Notes: generated by a model from the sequence alone, not told the origin. Positions 44,741-56,385 are shown, numbered from the stretch's first letter. The stretch is DNA of 64,000 bases from Eleusine coracana subsp. coracana (GCA_032690845.1 CM064431.1:27224300-27288299); one strand, 5' to 3'. A program made the numbers and translations.

Positions 44741-46329
44741 TGTTCAGCGGGCGCGCAAGGCGAGAACGACGAGGGTGTGCGGGCGGTGGCGCGCGGCAGG
44801 GGCGACGCATGGCGGCGGCGGGGTCGGTGATGAGCAGTGGCGTCAGCGTCGGCGGGGTGAGGCGAGGGCGTGGTCTCGGCTTTGGAAACGAGAACAAAGA
44901 TTGAAACAAAGAACTCTGACCGACTTTGACCTAGGTCAAAATAGCAACTGACGACCAAGATCGAGTCAAGGATCAATCAACGGCTCAGATCTGAAAGTGC
45001 ATCGCGTGATCAACCATAGTGACCAAACCGTCCGCTCACTAGACCGGACTGTCCGGTCACTTTGGGGTTCCGAAAAATCAAAACTCTGATGAACAAAACT
45101 TGTGCAGACCGGACTGTCCGCTCTTTAGAAAAGTTCTGTCCGGTCTCCATTTTCGTTTTCCCTGAAGCTTTGTGCATTGTTGCATAGACCGGACTGTACA
45201 GTCTACTAAGTGGACCGTACAGTCACTTCCACGATTTTACTGAATGAAGGAATTTCTCCATTTTTCAAGTGCCCTCACTTAACACCCAATTAAACACTGC
45301 ACTTGGAGCATGAAGGAAACTCTCAAACACTCTTTTTCAAATAGTGGCTCTTTATGGCCTTATAATTTTCGCAAATACCAAATGAAGAATCGAGCAAATA
45401 AGAACCAAAGCGAATAAGAACCAAATGGGTATGTATGAGCCTTAGTCCATGAACCGTGCGATTGGGTTTAACCTCGGAGTTCATAAGAGCTTGCTCAATG
45501 GGCATGAAGCAAAATCCTTTCCTTTTGGTCACACTTGCAGAGATGTAATCTCATATAGAGCATAATGCACAACTATCTCCAAATGTGACGAGCCTCCTTT
45601 GTGTTTTCTATATGATGCATGCAACAAGTATTTTACATATGCAATGAAAGTAAACATGTCATGTGAATGCAAGCAATATTAAGCAAGACACAAAGGAAAC
45701 CTAACAGTGTCAAGTTTGAACCCCTCTCAAGCTTACTCTCTACAAGCCATACCCTTGCTTTGAGAGAAGCCAAACCACCATCTCAAGCACTCCCCCTTAC
45801 TTATAGCTATCTTGAGTGGGTTAGACATTGACTAATTTTTATATATTTTTCTTTTAGTTATTTATACATGCATGGATGCAAAGCATACTAGTCACAAAGG
45901 AGTCCTAATTACTATGCAATGCAAGAGAAGGAAAAACACACTACAACTACCAAGAACAAACACGGTTACCTCCCTCATGAGTAGATATAATGTTGAGGTC
46001 TATGTCACTTGTGGTGGACTTCACTTGATCTTCAAGTAAGCGCCCGGTTTACCACCACCACCATGTAGGTCTTGTTCTTGGGCATCCACTTGTACTTCGT
46101 TGACCTCTCAAGATCAACAATGCACTTAGGCACTCATATGCTCTTGACCTTCCTCTTCTTGTTTGATGGTCCCAAAGCCTTAGCATTCACCGTACCATCC
46201 TTGTTCCTAAAAATCTTGAAATGTGTGTTCTCATAGAACAAGTTAGCGTTAGAAAAAACAATGAAATTTCTCACCATAGGACAATCCTTGATGGTGTGGT
46301 TATCCTTGCAACACCTCTCGCAGTAGTAG
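44741..46329 (-). repeat. Copia-derived sequence, probable second LTR or internal remnant
   Basis: No coding similarity over most of this stretch. 44990-45240 carries ACCGGACTGTCCGGTC and related palindromes, the same motif style as the family B LTR. A PPT-like CTCCCCCTTACTTAT (minus strand AGTAAGGGGGAG) at 45789-45803 suggests that sequence to its left is a 3' LTR in minus orientation. A TG at 44741 could be its outer end. The other boundary is not a clear match to 48224-49804, so two different elements may be joined here. Confidence 0.4.
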
Positions 46330-48180
46330 TTGTCGGTGAGTAGGGGCTTGATTCATGTGGGGATGGAGTCACTCATCCTGATGATGTCGATGGCGGCGGG
46401 ATATGAGCCAAGTCCCCGATGGGAGACATTGTTCACAAGGTTTCTCCCAAGAATATCCTTGTGGATGGCTCTATCACGTGTGAGCCTCTCGAAGCCATCC
46501 ATCACCATCTTCCTCTCTTCCTTGAGCTTGTGATATTCCTCCAAAATAATGTGCTCAAGAGAAGAAACCTCGATCGAGGTGGTTAGTTCATCACACATAG
46601 TAGAAGCATCACTCTTTGATGAACTAGAGGAGGGAGAGGCAAGGTTATCAACATTGATGTCCTCAAAAGTAAGTTCAAGGGCCTCGTACTTCTCATGTAG
46701 CTCTATATGATCACCCTTGAGTTTGTCATAACACTTGTTTAGGGCCTCATGAGATGTGACAAGGTCCTTGAGCTCACTCTCAAGCTCACCAACATGGTTC
46801 TTAGCCAACTTACACTCTTTTCTTATCATATCCAATATTTTGGATTTCTTGACGTCGATGTCGCGGGCTTGCCCAAGCATACTCCAAAGCTCGGCGCAGG
46901 AGAGCTCCTCATCATCGCTGTTATCACCGCTCTCATCCTCACTCTTCCTAAGTTGGCTCGTGGACATGAAGCACGTGGGAGGTGAAGGAAGAGCTCATGG
47001 TGATGTGGTCTTGATCATGGCTAGGCCGGCCACTTCTTCATCACTTGAGGAGGAGGACTCATCACTTGAGTTGTCACTTGTCCACTCTCCAACAAGGGTC
47101 TTGCATGAGAACTTCTTCTTGTGGTCTTGAGCTTTGCCCTTGCCTTTGCTCTTGTCCTTGTTGAAGTACTTCTTCTTCTTTTGCTTGGCTTTGGTGTCTT
47201 CTTCTTCTTCTTCTTCTTCTTCTTCTTCTTCTTCTTCTTCTTCTTCTTCTTCTTCTTCTTCTTCTTCTTCTTCTTCTTCTTCTTCTTCTTCTTCTTCGTC
47301 TTTATAACTTGTGTCTTGGGACTTGAAAGTATCTTTCTTGGGCTTGGGACAATCCCGAACAAAGTGATTCTTTGACCCACAGTTTTAGCACTTGCCCCTG
47401 GACTTGGAAGCAAACTTGTTCTTGAAGGTCCTCATCTTCTTCATAAGAAGAGCCAAGTCCTCACTTAAGTCATCTTCATCATCATCATCTTCTTCAATCT
47501 CTGCCTTCTTTTTTGCTCTTCTTGCTCTTGATAGGCTCTTGCTTCTCGGCTTGAAGAGCAAGGTTGGATGGTTGAGGATCATCCAAATCTAGCTGGTAGC
47601 CCTCGAAGGCGGTGATCTTGCCAAGTATATCCTTCATGGTCTTGGTCTTGATGTCACCTTGCAAGGTGAAGGTGATGATGGACTTATACTTGGGGTCTTT
47701 GAATAGCCTCAAGAATCATCTTATCACCTCAACAAGCTTCAGTTTAAAGTCATCCCCAAGAGCATTGATCTCCTCCACAAGTACATGAAAGTGAGAATAA
47801 ACAGTGTTAGCTCTCTTATGTGATAATCTAGTGAAGTTATCATACTTGTTCTTCAGTATATAGTATCTTTCCTCTTTAACATCACTGGTACCCTTATGGA
47901 GGCCCTGAATCTCAGTCCAGATACCATGTGTTGTGGAACTAGCATCCAACCTAGCAAAGACATCCGTAGATATGCATGCAAACAGAGCATTCTTGGCCTT
48001 AGCATTGCACTTAATAAAATCAGGCTCAAGCAGGTTCACATCCGCATCAGACTCGTGAGTCACCATCCATATCTCTGGACCAAGGGACTCCAGATAGACT
48101 TGCATGCGAGCCTTCCAATACCGTAGTCCTCCCCATCGAATATAGGAACACTCCCCACCTGTCCCAACATCCTTAGTCAA
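46330..48180 (-). pseudogene. Copia gag remnant with polylysine-coding expansion
   Basis: Frame 48180-47716 is a UBN2-type gag start (IRWGGLRYWKARMQVYL, then GIWTEIQGLHKGTSDVKEERY), preceded at 48206-48221 by a primer-binding site. It shifts through 47712-47385. A zinc knuckle at about 47410-47345 reads KC-stop-NCGSKNHFVRDCPK, with TAA inside the CCHC motif. A (CTT)n run, (AAG)n on the coding strand, follows. Frame 46967-46353 is a coiled-coil segment (HVGELESELKDLVTSHEALN) like that of family A. Stops and shifts make it non-functional. Confidence 0.8.
47198..47297. repeat. (CTT)n microsatellite, about 33 units
   Basis: Uninterrupted CTT on the plus strand. On the gag strand it reads AAG, coding a run of lysines just downstream of the broken zinc knuckle. 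Confidence 0.97.
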
Positions 48181-48205
48181 GGCGGTGAAGCCTCAAAGAT
48201 GAGCA

Positions 48206-48221
48206 CTTGACTCTGATACCA
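48206..48221 (-). other. Primer-binding site of the minus-strand Copia element
   Basis: On the minus strand TGGTATCAGAGTCAAG lies two bases after the LTR end. It matches initiator tRNA-Met over the first 11 bases. Confidence 0.85.
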
Positions 48222-48223
48222 CT

Positions 48224-49804
48224 TGTAAGGATCGAAGGCGTACCGAGAGGGGGGGGGGGTGAATCGGTAAGCCACTCACAAATCTAAATACTTTAATTTA
48301 CACTACTAGAGCCTAGCAATCATTGCAACCTAACAATTTTAGTAGGTCAAGATCCTATACACACTAGTGTTCATGATGATAGCAAGCACGGAAGCCAAAC
48401 TCACAACCCTATACAAGGAATGCTCATGATTTTTTCCCGAGGTCTCGGAAGGATGGCGCCTTCCCCTACTCCTCGTTGGACCACTCCCGCCGAAGTTCCA
48501 GTCCCTCCCGCCACCAATGTGGAGTTCTCATCCACGAGCCCGCAATCACTCCCGGAGTAAAGACTTGGTGCGCATCACCGTTGCCATCAAGGCACAAGCT
48601 CACCTCCCTCAAGAACTTGTCGGACTCCCCGAGCCGACACGGGTGCTCACTAGCGATGCCCCTTTTACCGGCGGGCTCAAACCGTGTACAAACGTATGAT
48701 GGTCTTTCACAACCGATCATGATAGGCTCGATCACCAACACCTAACCAGTCTAGATCTCACCATAGACCAAGAGTAACAACCTAGATCACACCCTCAAGG
48801 ACACCTAGCCTTAGATGTACAAGATCACTCCTTGTTACTCTCACTAGCACTCTCAAGATATGCAATATCTCCTTCTAGTGCTCTCCTCTTTGCCTCTTGG
48901 CTCTCACCAAATGCTCCAAGCAATTCCACTAGCCAAGAGTGGTCTCCAAGACCCCAGCAACGAAGTTATATAGGCTTCCAACCTCAAACTAGCTGTTGCT
49001 CCACGAGATCAGATTTCTGGGCATACTAACCAGACAGTCTGGTCACTGCAGTCTTCAGCTCTAACGGCTCTGCCCCTCTGCCGACTCCTACTGACCGGGC
49101 CGTCTGGTCAGTTTCTCTCTCTAGTCTAGAAACTTTCTCGGCACTGCTTCCTCTCTACCCTGTGTAAAGCCACATAGACCGAACCGTCTAGTCTGTAGAC
49201 CGGACCGTCCGGTCACTACAGCTCCCAGCATAGACAGATTCCTCGTTGCCCGCTGTAAGTCCCAGACAAATCCTCTTAGTGATCATACAATCCGGTCACC
49301 ACTGACCCCTCTGTCCGGTCACTTCGTCCAGAAGCTGAAACTCCTCGTCCTTTCTTGACTTTGTTTCCCGGCTTCTCCGAACAGCTCCTTGGCTTCTCCA
49401 CTGTCACCTAGTGTCTGTGATTTCACCGAGCAACCTTGCACATCACCGACTAGACATGGCCTAAGAGAAATGACTTAGACCCCCTTGATAGTCCAGTTTT
49501 CCTATGTACTCAAAGCCCTAACAACTAGACAAGTGTTCCCAACACTTGCTCCATAGCTTGTTCTTAGCTTTGATCCATCTCCATCAACCCTTGGACTCCA
49601 TCAAGCTCACAAGCCTCCATGCTTGCGGTCATTGTCATTAATCGCCAAGACAATCATCATCCATATGATTTATAGTAGAGTTTAGAGATGTTTCCTACAT
49701 AGACAACACTCGTGTAGATATTAGCCTACAATTTCATAGTTGTCATCTATCACCAAAATATTCATACCATGGAGATCCAATCATCAATGGTCATAAAGCT
49801 TACA
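48224..49804 (-). repeat. 5' LTR of a Copia element related to family B
   Basis: On the minus strand it starts TGTAAGCTTTATGACCATTGATG and ends CGATCCTTACA. It shares order and wording with the family B LTR: the CGGGAGGGAC stretch, CCGGACGGTCCGG-type palindromes (around 49020-49320) and a TATATAA region (48966-48974 on the complementary strand). At about 1.58 kb it is shorter. Sequence differences from family B are numerous, so it is an older copy or a sister family. The next five bases (CAGCG) could be a target site, but no partner was confirmed. Confidence 0.82.
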
Positions 49805-51378
49805 CAGCGCCGCTGCGGCCACCAACTGCCACCGCAGCTGGTGCCTCGCACGCCCGACGGCGGCCGCCGCTACAGCTCCGCCCCCGGCGTCACCTTTGGC
49901 ACCCTGCCCAGGCCTGTTGCACCCCTCCCGAGTCGGATCTTACCGTGGGCGGGGTGGATCCGGCCATAGGGAGACGACGGGGAGGCGCTGCTACAGCTCG
50001 GGGGTGGGGGAGGTGGGAGGGCGATGGTGGAACGACGGGAACGGCCAGGCGCGTCCTCTTGGGAAAGAAGGGGAAAAAAGAAAAGAAAAGAAACGTAAAT
50101 ATAAAAAATGGTAGAACCCATGATTGAGAGGCCTACAGAAGGTGAGAAGTTGGTGGGGGATTTTGAGAGGGCTAGCAAAATGAGAGCCCAAGTAGTAGCC
50201 CAGCTGGAGTTGGTTTTTTGGTATAGACTCCCCAAAAATAGAGTAGAGGGCCTCTTTAAGAGCCTTCCTGGAGATGCTCTTACACGTGTGTGAGAGGAAA
50301 ATTTGGATGACGAGAATGGAATTAGAAACGCAAGCGAGATTTACAGCGGCTAGGTAGGAAACTTTTCGAGGTTTTGGAAGGAGATTTTCCATGGATCGAA
50401 TCGTGTCGACGGTGGGACGATGGGTGGGGTGGGTGAGGAGGGGTCCGACGGGTATAGGAAGGTGGGTAGCTTTTGGTGGGTGACAAAAAGATTAATTTGG
50501 CCGACGACACATGACTGAAAAAGTGTTATTGAGGTGAAGGAATTATTCATCCTCTAATCGTGTGGTTAGATATAGCGGTTTTACATCCTCTAATCATCCT
50601 CTGATAGGAGGCTTTAGATTGATGTTTTTATCGGTTTCTTAGCTGATTAGATATATCCCTAGCTGATTATAGGATTTGTTTTTGTTAGTTTAGATATGTT
50701 TTTATCGGTTTTAATTTTCTCAAATAAATCTCTATTCAGATCCACCACTCTTACTCTTTTTGCTCCATACCACTATCATGTGAGGCATGCATACTCCCAC
50801 ATTACTAATACCCTCTTTGTTTCAGCTAGGAATTGTGGACTGTGGATTGTATAATCCATAATCTTAAACAAAGGGATAGATGCATACTCCCACATTACTA
50901 AAATCGAATTGTAAAATTTATCAGGCAGATTGTAAAATCCAGCAATACAGTATATATCGGCTTTTACTAGATTATGAGACATATATTAATCTTTTTGCTA
51001 CTATGTCCCATTCTAAAGGACTAAAAGCTAAAAAAATTCAGATAAACAAACACCACTCAAACTATGACCTTCAAGATTTTAAAATCTCAAATTTCATAAT
51101 CCACAATTTAAAATCCACAATATCTAACGAAGACACAAAGCCGCACAAAATGATATTAGTGAGTTATATCGTCAAATCTCATGTCACACAATAGAACCCA
51201 TGTCGAACGAGGAGAAGCCAAGGAGCCGCTCCCACGAGCAGCATGGTAATTTGTTTCCTTTTTGAACTTTGATTTCCTTTGAATTGAATTTTTTAATTTA
51301 TTTCTTTTTTTAAATTGACTACTAACCATTTTAAATTTAATTGAAACTCGAGTGTTAGGTCATTAGCTAACAGTTTGA
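49805..51378. other. Gene-free upstream flank of the histone deacetylase with MITE remnants
   Basis: 49805-50080 is GC-rich with no gene similarity on either strand. 50080-50780 is low in signal. From 50787 a cluster of small repeats begins. A 22-base direct repeat (ATGCATACTCCCACATTACTAA) at 50787-50808 and 50880-50901 flanks a foldback (CCCTCTTTGTTT at 50811 with AAACAAAGGG at 50867). Related AATTGTGGATT/AATCCACAAT-type segments continue to about 51130. Confidence 0.55.
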
Positions 51379-51467
51379 GTGTATAATAATCGCCCCTGGT
51401 TGAATAATGTGTATGCTTGTAATACGGAGGGGAAAAAACAATTCTTAGGGTACAAAAAAGAAGAGAA

Positions 51468-51506
51468 AAGATGGGCATACAAATACTCGGTTCCCCTGCC
51501 CATCTT
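51468..51506 (+). promoter_or_regulatory. Inverted repeat in the histone deacetylase leader or promoter
   Basis: AAGATGGGCA (51468-51477) pairs perfectly with TGCCCATCTT (51497-51506) across a 19-base loop, 65 bases before the ATG. It may be a protein-binding palindrome or an RNA hairpin. No clear TATA box was seen nearby. Confidence 0.5.
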
Positions 51507-51570
51507 ATGTTCCTCCCCTAAACCCCCAAATCGAAGGGGGCGGAAAAAAGCTCACAGAAACAAAGGCGAA

Positions 51571-54500
51571 ATGGCGGCCTCCGGCGAGGGCGCGTCGCTG
51601 CCGTCTCCGGCGGGCGGTGAGGACGGCCGCCGCCGCCGCGTGAGCTACTTCTACGAGCCGTCAATCGGCGACTACTACTACGGGCAGGGGCACCCGATGA
51701 AGCCCCATCGCATCCGCATGGCGCACTCGCTGGTGGTCCACTACGGCCTCCACCGCCTCCTCGAGCTCTCCCGCCCCTACCCGGCCTCCGAGGCCGACAT
51801 CCGCCGCTTCCACTCTGATGACTACGTCTCCTTCCTTGCCTCCGCCACCGGCAACCCGGGAGTCCTCGACCCGCGCGCCGTCAAGCGCTTCAACGTCGGC
51901 GAGGACTGCCCCGTCTTCGATGGGCTCTTCCCCTTCTGCCAGTCCTCCGCGGGGGGCAGCATCGGCGCCGCCGTCAAGCTCAACCGCGGGGACGCCGACA
52001 TCGCCGTCAACTGGGCTGGTGGGCTCCACCACGCCAAGAAGAGCGAGGCCTCCGGGTTCTGCTACGTCAACGACATCGTCCTCGCCATCCTCGAACTCCT
52101 CAAGTTTCACAGGGTATGATGCGGATTCTCCCTTTCGCTGCGCTTAATTGCTCTATGAGTTATCGTCAGAGTAGATCGTTTTTATTAGGTTCTAGATTTA
52201 AGCACGAATTTTGGATGGATTGTCGATGTTGGATGGAATTGTTTAGGATACTGATGTTGCGATTTGGTTTGGTGCCTTAGGGAGTCGGATGCTAGTCCTG
52301 AGGCATTGGTGCTTTAAGTTTTACATGGCAGGAGTGCTTAATTTTCATGCTATTTGTTTGCTTTTACTGAAGCAGTGACGCCAGCAATCTAGGTGCATTT
52401 AGTTTTACTCTATCCTGAATTTTGTACAGTTTAGATGCTTGGGTTATTAACTATTTTAACCATCATAGGAGACATGTTATTATTATTAAGTTTCAGATTT
52501 TGGATGACTTGGCGTTGTTGGATGAATTTGTTTAGGTTACTGATGTTGAGATTTGATTTGTGTATGAAGTAATAGGGGATTCTAATCCTATAGGACTAGC
52601 TTTGATTTTGGATGGCTTGGTGTTGTTGTATTGATTTGTTTGGGTTAATTCGTTGATGTAGCACAATTTTCATTTATTTTTTATTTTGTTTGCTGCCACC
52701 AAAGCAGTGAACGTGCGAGTCAGAGGAACTGTGCGAAATATTGCATTTATTATATCTGTATTGCGATAGTTGTATGTGTACAATTTTTTGGTTTTATGCT
52801 GCTATGATGGGGACCTGGTATGCACGTGCCATTATTTTATATTTTTAGATTGGTGTTATCAAAGAAATACTGGTGGGAAATTAGTTTCATATCATGATAA
52901 CTTTAATTGAAGAGTTGACATTGCCTTTGTAGACCATTGCTAATGTGCCAAACAACACTTCCCCGTGGCATAGCCTATTTCTACTTTTTTTTTTATCATA
53001 CCCAGCTTTACTTTTCTACTTTTTTCTTAGCATACCCAGCTTTACTTTTCTGTACCTGAGAATTTTGTGCCTGAAGTTAACTGAGGGGAGCTTATATTCA
53101 TTAATTTCATTCTATTTTCTGCTTATATGATGGTTTCGCCTGGGTGAATGAGGTTTATGAGCCATTTGGTATTGTTGGATTTTGAAGCCAATTACATGAC
53201 AAATATAACAAATTGTGAACATGCTTATGTCAGGATCTAATTCTATCAATTAGACCGATACATATGTGTTTAGTGATGTGGGGTGGCTTAGATATATCAT
53301 TTACACATATTGGATCGATGCCATTGATTTTTATTGGGACTTATGCATGGATGCTTTTTGGGTGTGTCCTGTTGCTGGCAGGATGGATATTTTTGTCATC
53401 CCAAGTGCTAGGTAGACCTTTTATGGTGTATGCCAGCAAGTTTTCTTTATTCAGACTTGAGGAACTAAGCTCATGCGTAACTGATTTGTTTGTTTAGTTA
53501 TATCTTTACAACATTTTTTTATAACATATTTCAGCTGTTTTGCTCAATCTGTTCAGGAAAATGCTTCTGATGAACACCCTGTTTATGCATCTTCCTTAGT
53601 TATGATTTAGATAAGGTAGTATCGTAGTAGAACTGTAGAAGAGATCCAGGAGACTAGGACACATGCTCTTTTAGAACAATTCTGAACAATCTGGTTTCCC
53701 AAGCATTATCCTTCATGTCTCATTTTGTTATCCTTTACCTTGTTTTAGGGGTTTGTCAAACTTTAACTCAAATGTATGAAAGACTATAGTGTTCATGGAT
53801 GCTCTGGCTATACTGTGGTTTGATTATTGTAATTCTGATGGCTATCGTTCTCCTTTTGTTACAGCGTGTGCTATATGTGGACATTGATGTCCACCATGGA
53901 GATGGTGTTGAGGAGGCTTTCTTCACTACAAACCGAGTCATGACTGTTTCCTTTCACAAGTATGGGGATTTCTTCCCTGGTACTGGACATATTTCCGATG
54001 TTGGTGCAGGCGAAGGAAAGCACTATGCTCTGAATGTTCCCCTGAGTGATGGTATTGATGATGCCACCTTCCGTGATCTGTTCCAATGCATCATGAAAAA
54101 GGTGATGGTGGTATATCAGCCAGATGTAGTTGTCCTCCAATGTGGGGCTGACTCTTTGGCAGGAGACAGGTTAGGATGCTTCAATCTGTCCGTGAAGGGT
54201 CATGCGGACTGTCTTCGTTTCCTTAGGTCGTACAATGTTCCTATGATGGTTTTAGGTGGTGGAGGGTACACCATTCGGAATGTCGCACGCTGCTGGGCCT
54301 ATGAGGTCTTATTTTTATCCCTTTTGCCTGAGTACTTGCAACTGTTGTGTGAGTATGTTAGTGCTGATAGAATTGGATTGTTGCAATGCAGACTGCAGTT
54401 GCTGTTGGAGTTGAACCTGATAACAAGTTACCCTACAATGATTACTATGAGTACTTTGGTCCAGATTATACTCTTCACATCCAGCCAAAAAGTGTGGAGA

Positions 54501-55512
54501 ATCTGAATACTGCACAAGACTTGGAGAACATAAAGTAACTGAACTATATATTTGTTATTGATATGACATAGTTTTTTTTTCGTAGTGGGCCCCACGTGGG
54601 AGTTGGGAACTTGAGATGAAATGATGATCCTTTTGTTGTCTGTTTACTTTTTGAGAACTCCATTCAGAAAAATCAGGGTTGCCATTTCTCTTCTAAATGC
54701 AGCTCATCTTTGTGATTAATTCATTATTACTATAAAATGGTGGGCTTTCTCCACACGTTCATGCCTTTTGAGAGTTTTCCTTTCTTCTACTGTAGGGATT
54801 GATTATATTTTGAAATCTGTCTGCACCTTGCAATTTATGCCTAGCATACATTTCTCACAGCTTCTTGCGCACATCCCATAACTGCGGAGGCTAACCTTTC
54901 TGTGCAAATCTTCAGGAGTATGATACTGGAACATCTCTCTAGGATAGAACATGTTCCCAGCGTTCAGTTCCATGACAGGCCTTCGGATCCTGAAGCTCCA
55001 GAGGAGGTTTCTGTCATGACTTCGCCACTTCCTCATTTTGATTTAATCCTTTTCTTTTTTCATGTATGCCCATTTGAGAATTTTATTTGTAGCAAGAGGA
55101 GGATATGGACAAGAGGCCACCTCAGCGCAGCCGATTGTGGAGCGGAGGAGCTTATGAGTCTGATACCGAGGATCCTGACAACTTGAAAAGTGAGAACAAT
55201 GACTTCAGTGCCAATTCGCACATGAAGGTTTGTCCTATTGCTTAGTTGTTCTTAGTTTCCTGAACTACAGTGGACCCCCTCTACCTGCCATTGGCATTCT
55301 GTGTTAATGATATGCAACAATTTGTACTGAACAACTAGAGTTCTTATTGTCAACATGGTAGATATGCAAGAATATAGAAATAGGCTGAAGTAGAACGTGA
55401 GCTTAATTTCAAACTCTACATCTGTGATCTGCACTCCATATAGATAATCAGGTTGTCTAAACTTGGAAATTCAATGTTGTTCGTGCAGGATGAATCAAAC
55501 GATGATTTGTAG
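51571..55512 (+). CDS. Class I (RPD3-type) histone deacetylase, HDA6-like
   Basis: Zinc-dependent enzyme removing acetyl groups from histone lysines in nuclear repressor complexes. Six exons with GT-AG introns: 51571-52113, 53865-54305, 54392-54534, 54916-55006, 55093-55227, 55489-55512. They join in frame to 458 aa. The catalytic domain spans roughly residues 23-390. His153-His154 (GGLHHAKK), the zinc ligands Asp189 and His191 (DIDVHHGDG), Asp277 (QCGADSL) and the transition-state Tyr316 (GGGGYT) are all present. The opening, with RRRVSYFYEPSIGDYYYGQGH and the DADIAVNWAGGLHH block, matches plant HDA6 better than the HDA19/maize HD1B branch. Residue 326 is Ala where plant enzymes I know have Cys (RCWCYE); animal enzymes have Thr there, so this is probably tolerated. 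The C-terminal tail is short and acidic and ends NDDL. In Arabidopsis HDA6 silences transposons and rRNA genes; a similar role here is inference. The start codon is the first ATG in good context before the conserved domain. Confidence 0.95.
52114..53864 (+). other. Intron 1 of the histone deacetylase, with internal repeats
   Basis: A 1.75-kb intron with no coding similarity. Three imperfect direct repeats of about 60 bases built around TTTTGGATGRCTTGG and TTGTTTAGGTTACTGATGTTG occur near 52208, 52497 and 52594. CATACCCAGCTTTACTTTTCT is repeated in tandem at about 53000-53050. Open frames here are intronic noise. Confidence 0.75.
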
Positions 55513-55881
55513 GAGAGCTCCCTGAATTGATGTGCTGTCTGCGGCCGTGATGGTCAGGACAGACATGCTCAAGAGCGGGGAAGCATTTCAACGTGTACTG
55601 ATCTGCTCCATGATCGTTTGTAAAACAAGGGATGTTCAGTTTGCTAACTTTCTTTCCTGTTCGTCTGGTCGGTACATCTGTTGTGTTAGAGAAAAGATTC
55701 TCGGGGCATGATTTGGGCGCCTGTGTGGATTCAATGACACATTGTGTCAAATTAACAACTGTGATACTCGTTCTTCGAGAAAAGAAAATTGATTAGTCAT
55801 CAGTACCTATTATGCCTCTGGTGCTAATCCTTTTTTGTTGGCTGTGCACTTAGATTGCCCACCTGCAAGTACAGTTTGCTT

Positions 55882-56343
55882 TGTTAGGGTTCTATTCTTG
55901 CTTGGGCTAGCAACTAGTGAGGTTCTAGCAATGCAAAGGGAGTTCTAGTTCGGGATCTAGAGGGGGAGAGAGGAAGGAGATGCACACATACCGGGATTGT
56001 GAGGAAGTGGAGCGGGCGCCGTGGAGTCGTGATGAGGAAGATCCGGTGGTGGCGTCGGTTCCAGTCATGGCGTCGGTGGCGTGGACGAGCTCGGCGCGGC
56101 GGCGGCGGTGGAGGACTACCTGTCGCTTGCTGCGTCCTTCCTTGGAATCGGTTAGGGTTTCTGTGGGGAGAACTGGTGGTAGCAGTCAACTTAGGTGTCC
56201 GTGCCCGGTGTCCTCCCTGTCTTTTATTTATTTGACGCAGTGCCACGGGGGCTCACCAACCAGAGGAGGGTTGGGGTGCCCTCGATCAGGGCGCTATATC
56301 TAGGTGTTGGGCCATTGGGCTCAATAGAGGAGATGTACTAACA
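55882..56343 (-). repeat. 3' LTR of a decayed Copia element, 370 bases past the deacetylase stop
   Basis: On the minus strand it runs from TGTTAGTACATCTCC to AGAACCCTAACA, with TGTTAG/CTAACA terminal inverted repeats and a length of 462 bases. The polypurine AGATATAGAGGAAGA precedes it on the element's strand (56344-56358). It is antisense to the deacetylase gene. Open frames inside it on both strands are not genes. Confidence 0.82.
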
Positions 56344-56385
56344 TTCTTCCTCTATATCTCATTTTATCATTACTTTTGACCATCT

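Noticed and set aside
47021..47413. A lysine-rich protein as a possible novel basic peptide
   Set aside because: It is the translation of a (CTT)n microsatellite inside a dead gag frame.
44741..49804. A single intact Copia element with target duplication CAGCG
   Set aside because: CAGCG occurs at 44745 and at 49805, but the left copy is not followed by an LTR terminus and the left LTR-like sequence does not clearly match 48224-49804.
51661..52110. A minus-strand frame of 149 codons over deacetylase exon 1
   Set aside because: It is the complement of the conserved RPD3 domain; codon bias creates the open antisense frame.
53264..53497. A hydrophobic frame in deacetylase intron 1
   Set aside because: It lies wholly inside an intron with good splice sites on both sides and matches no known protein.
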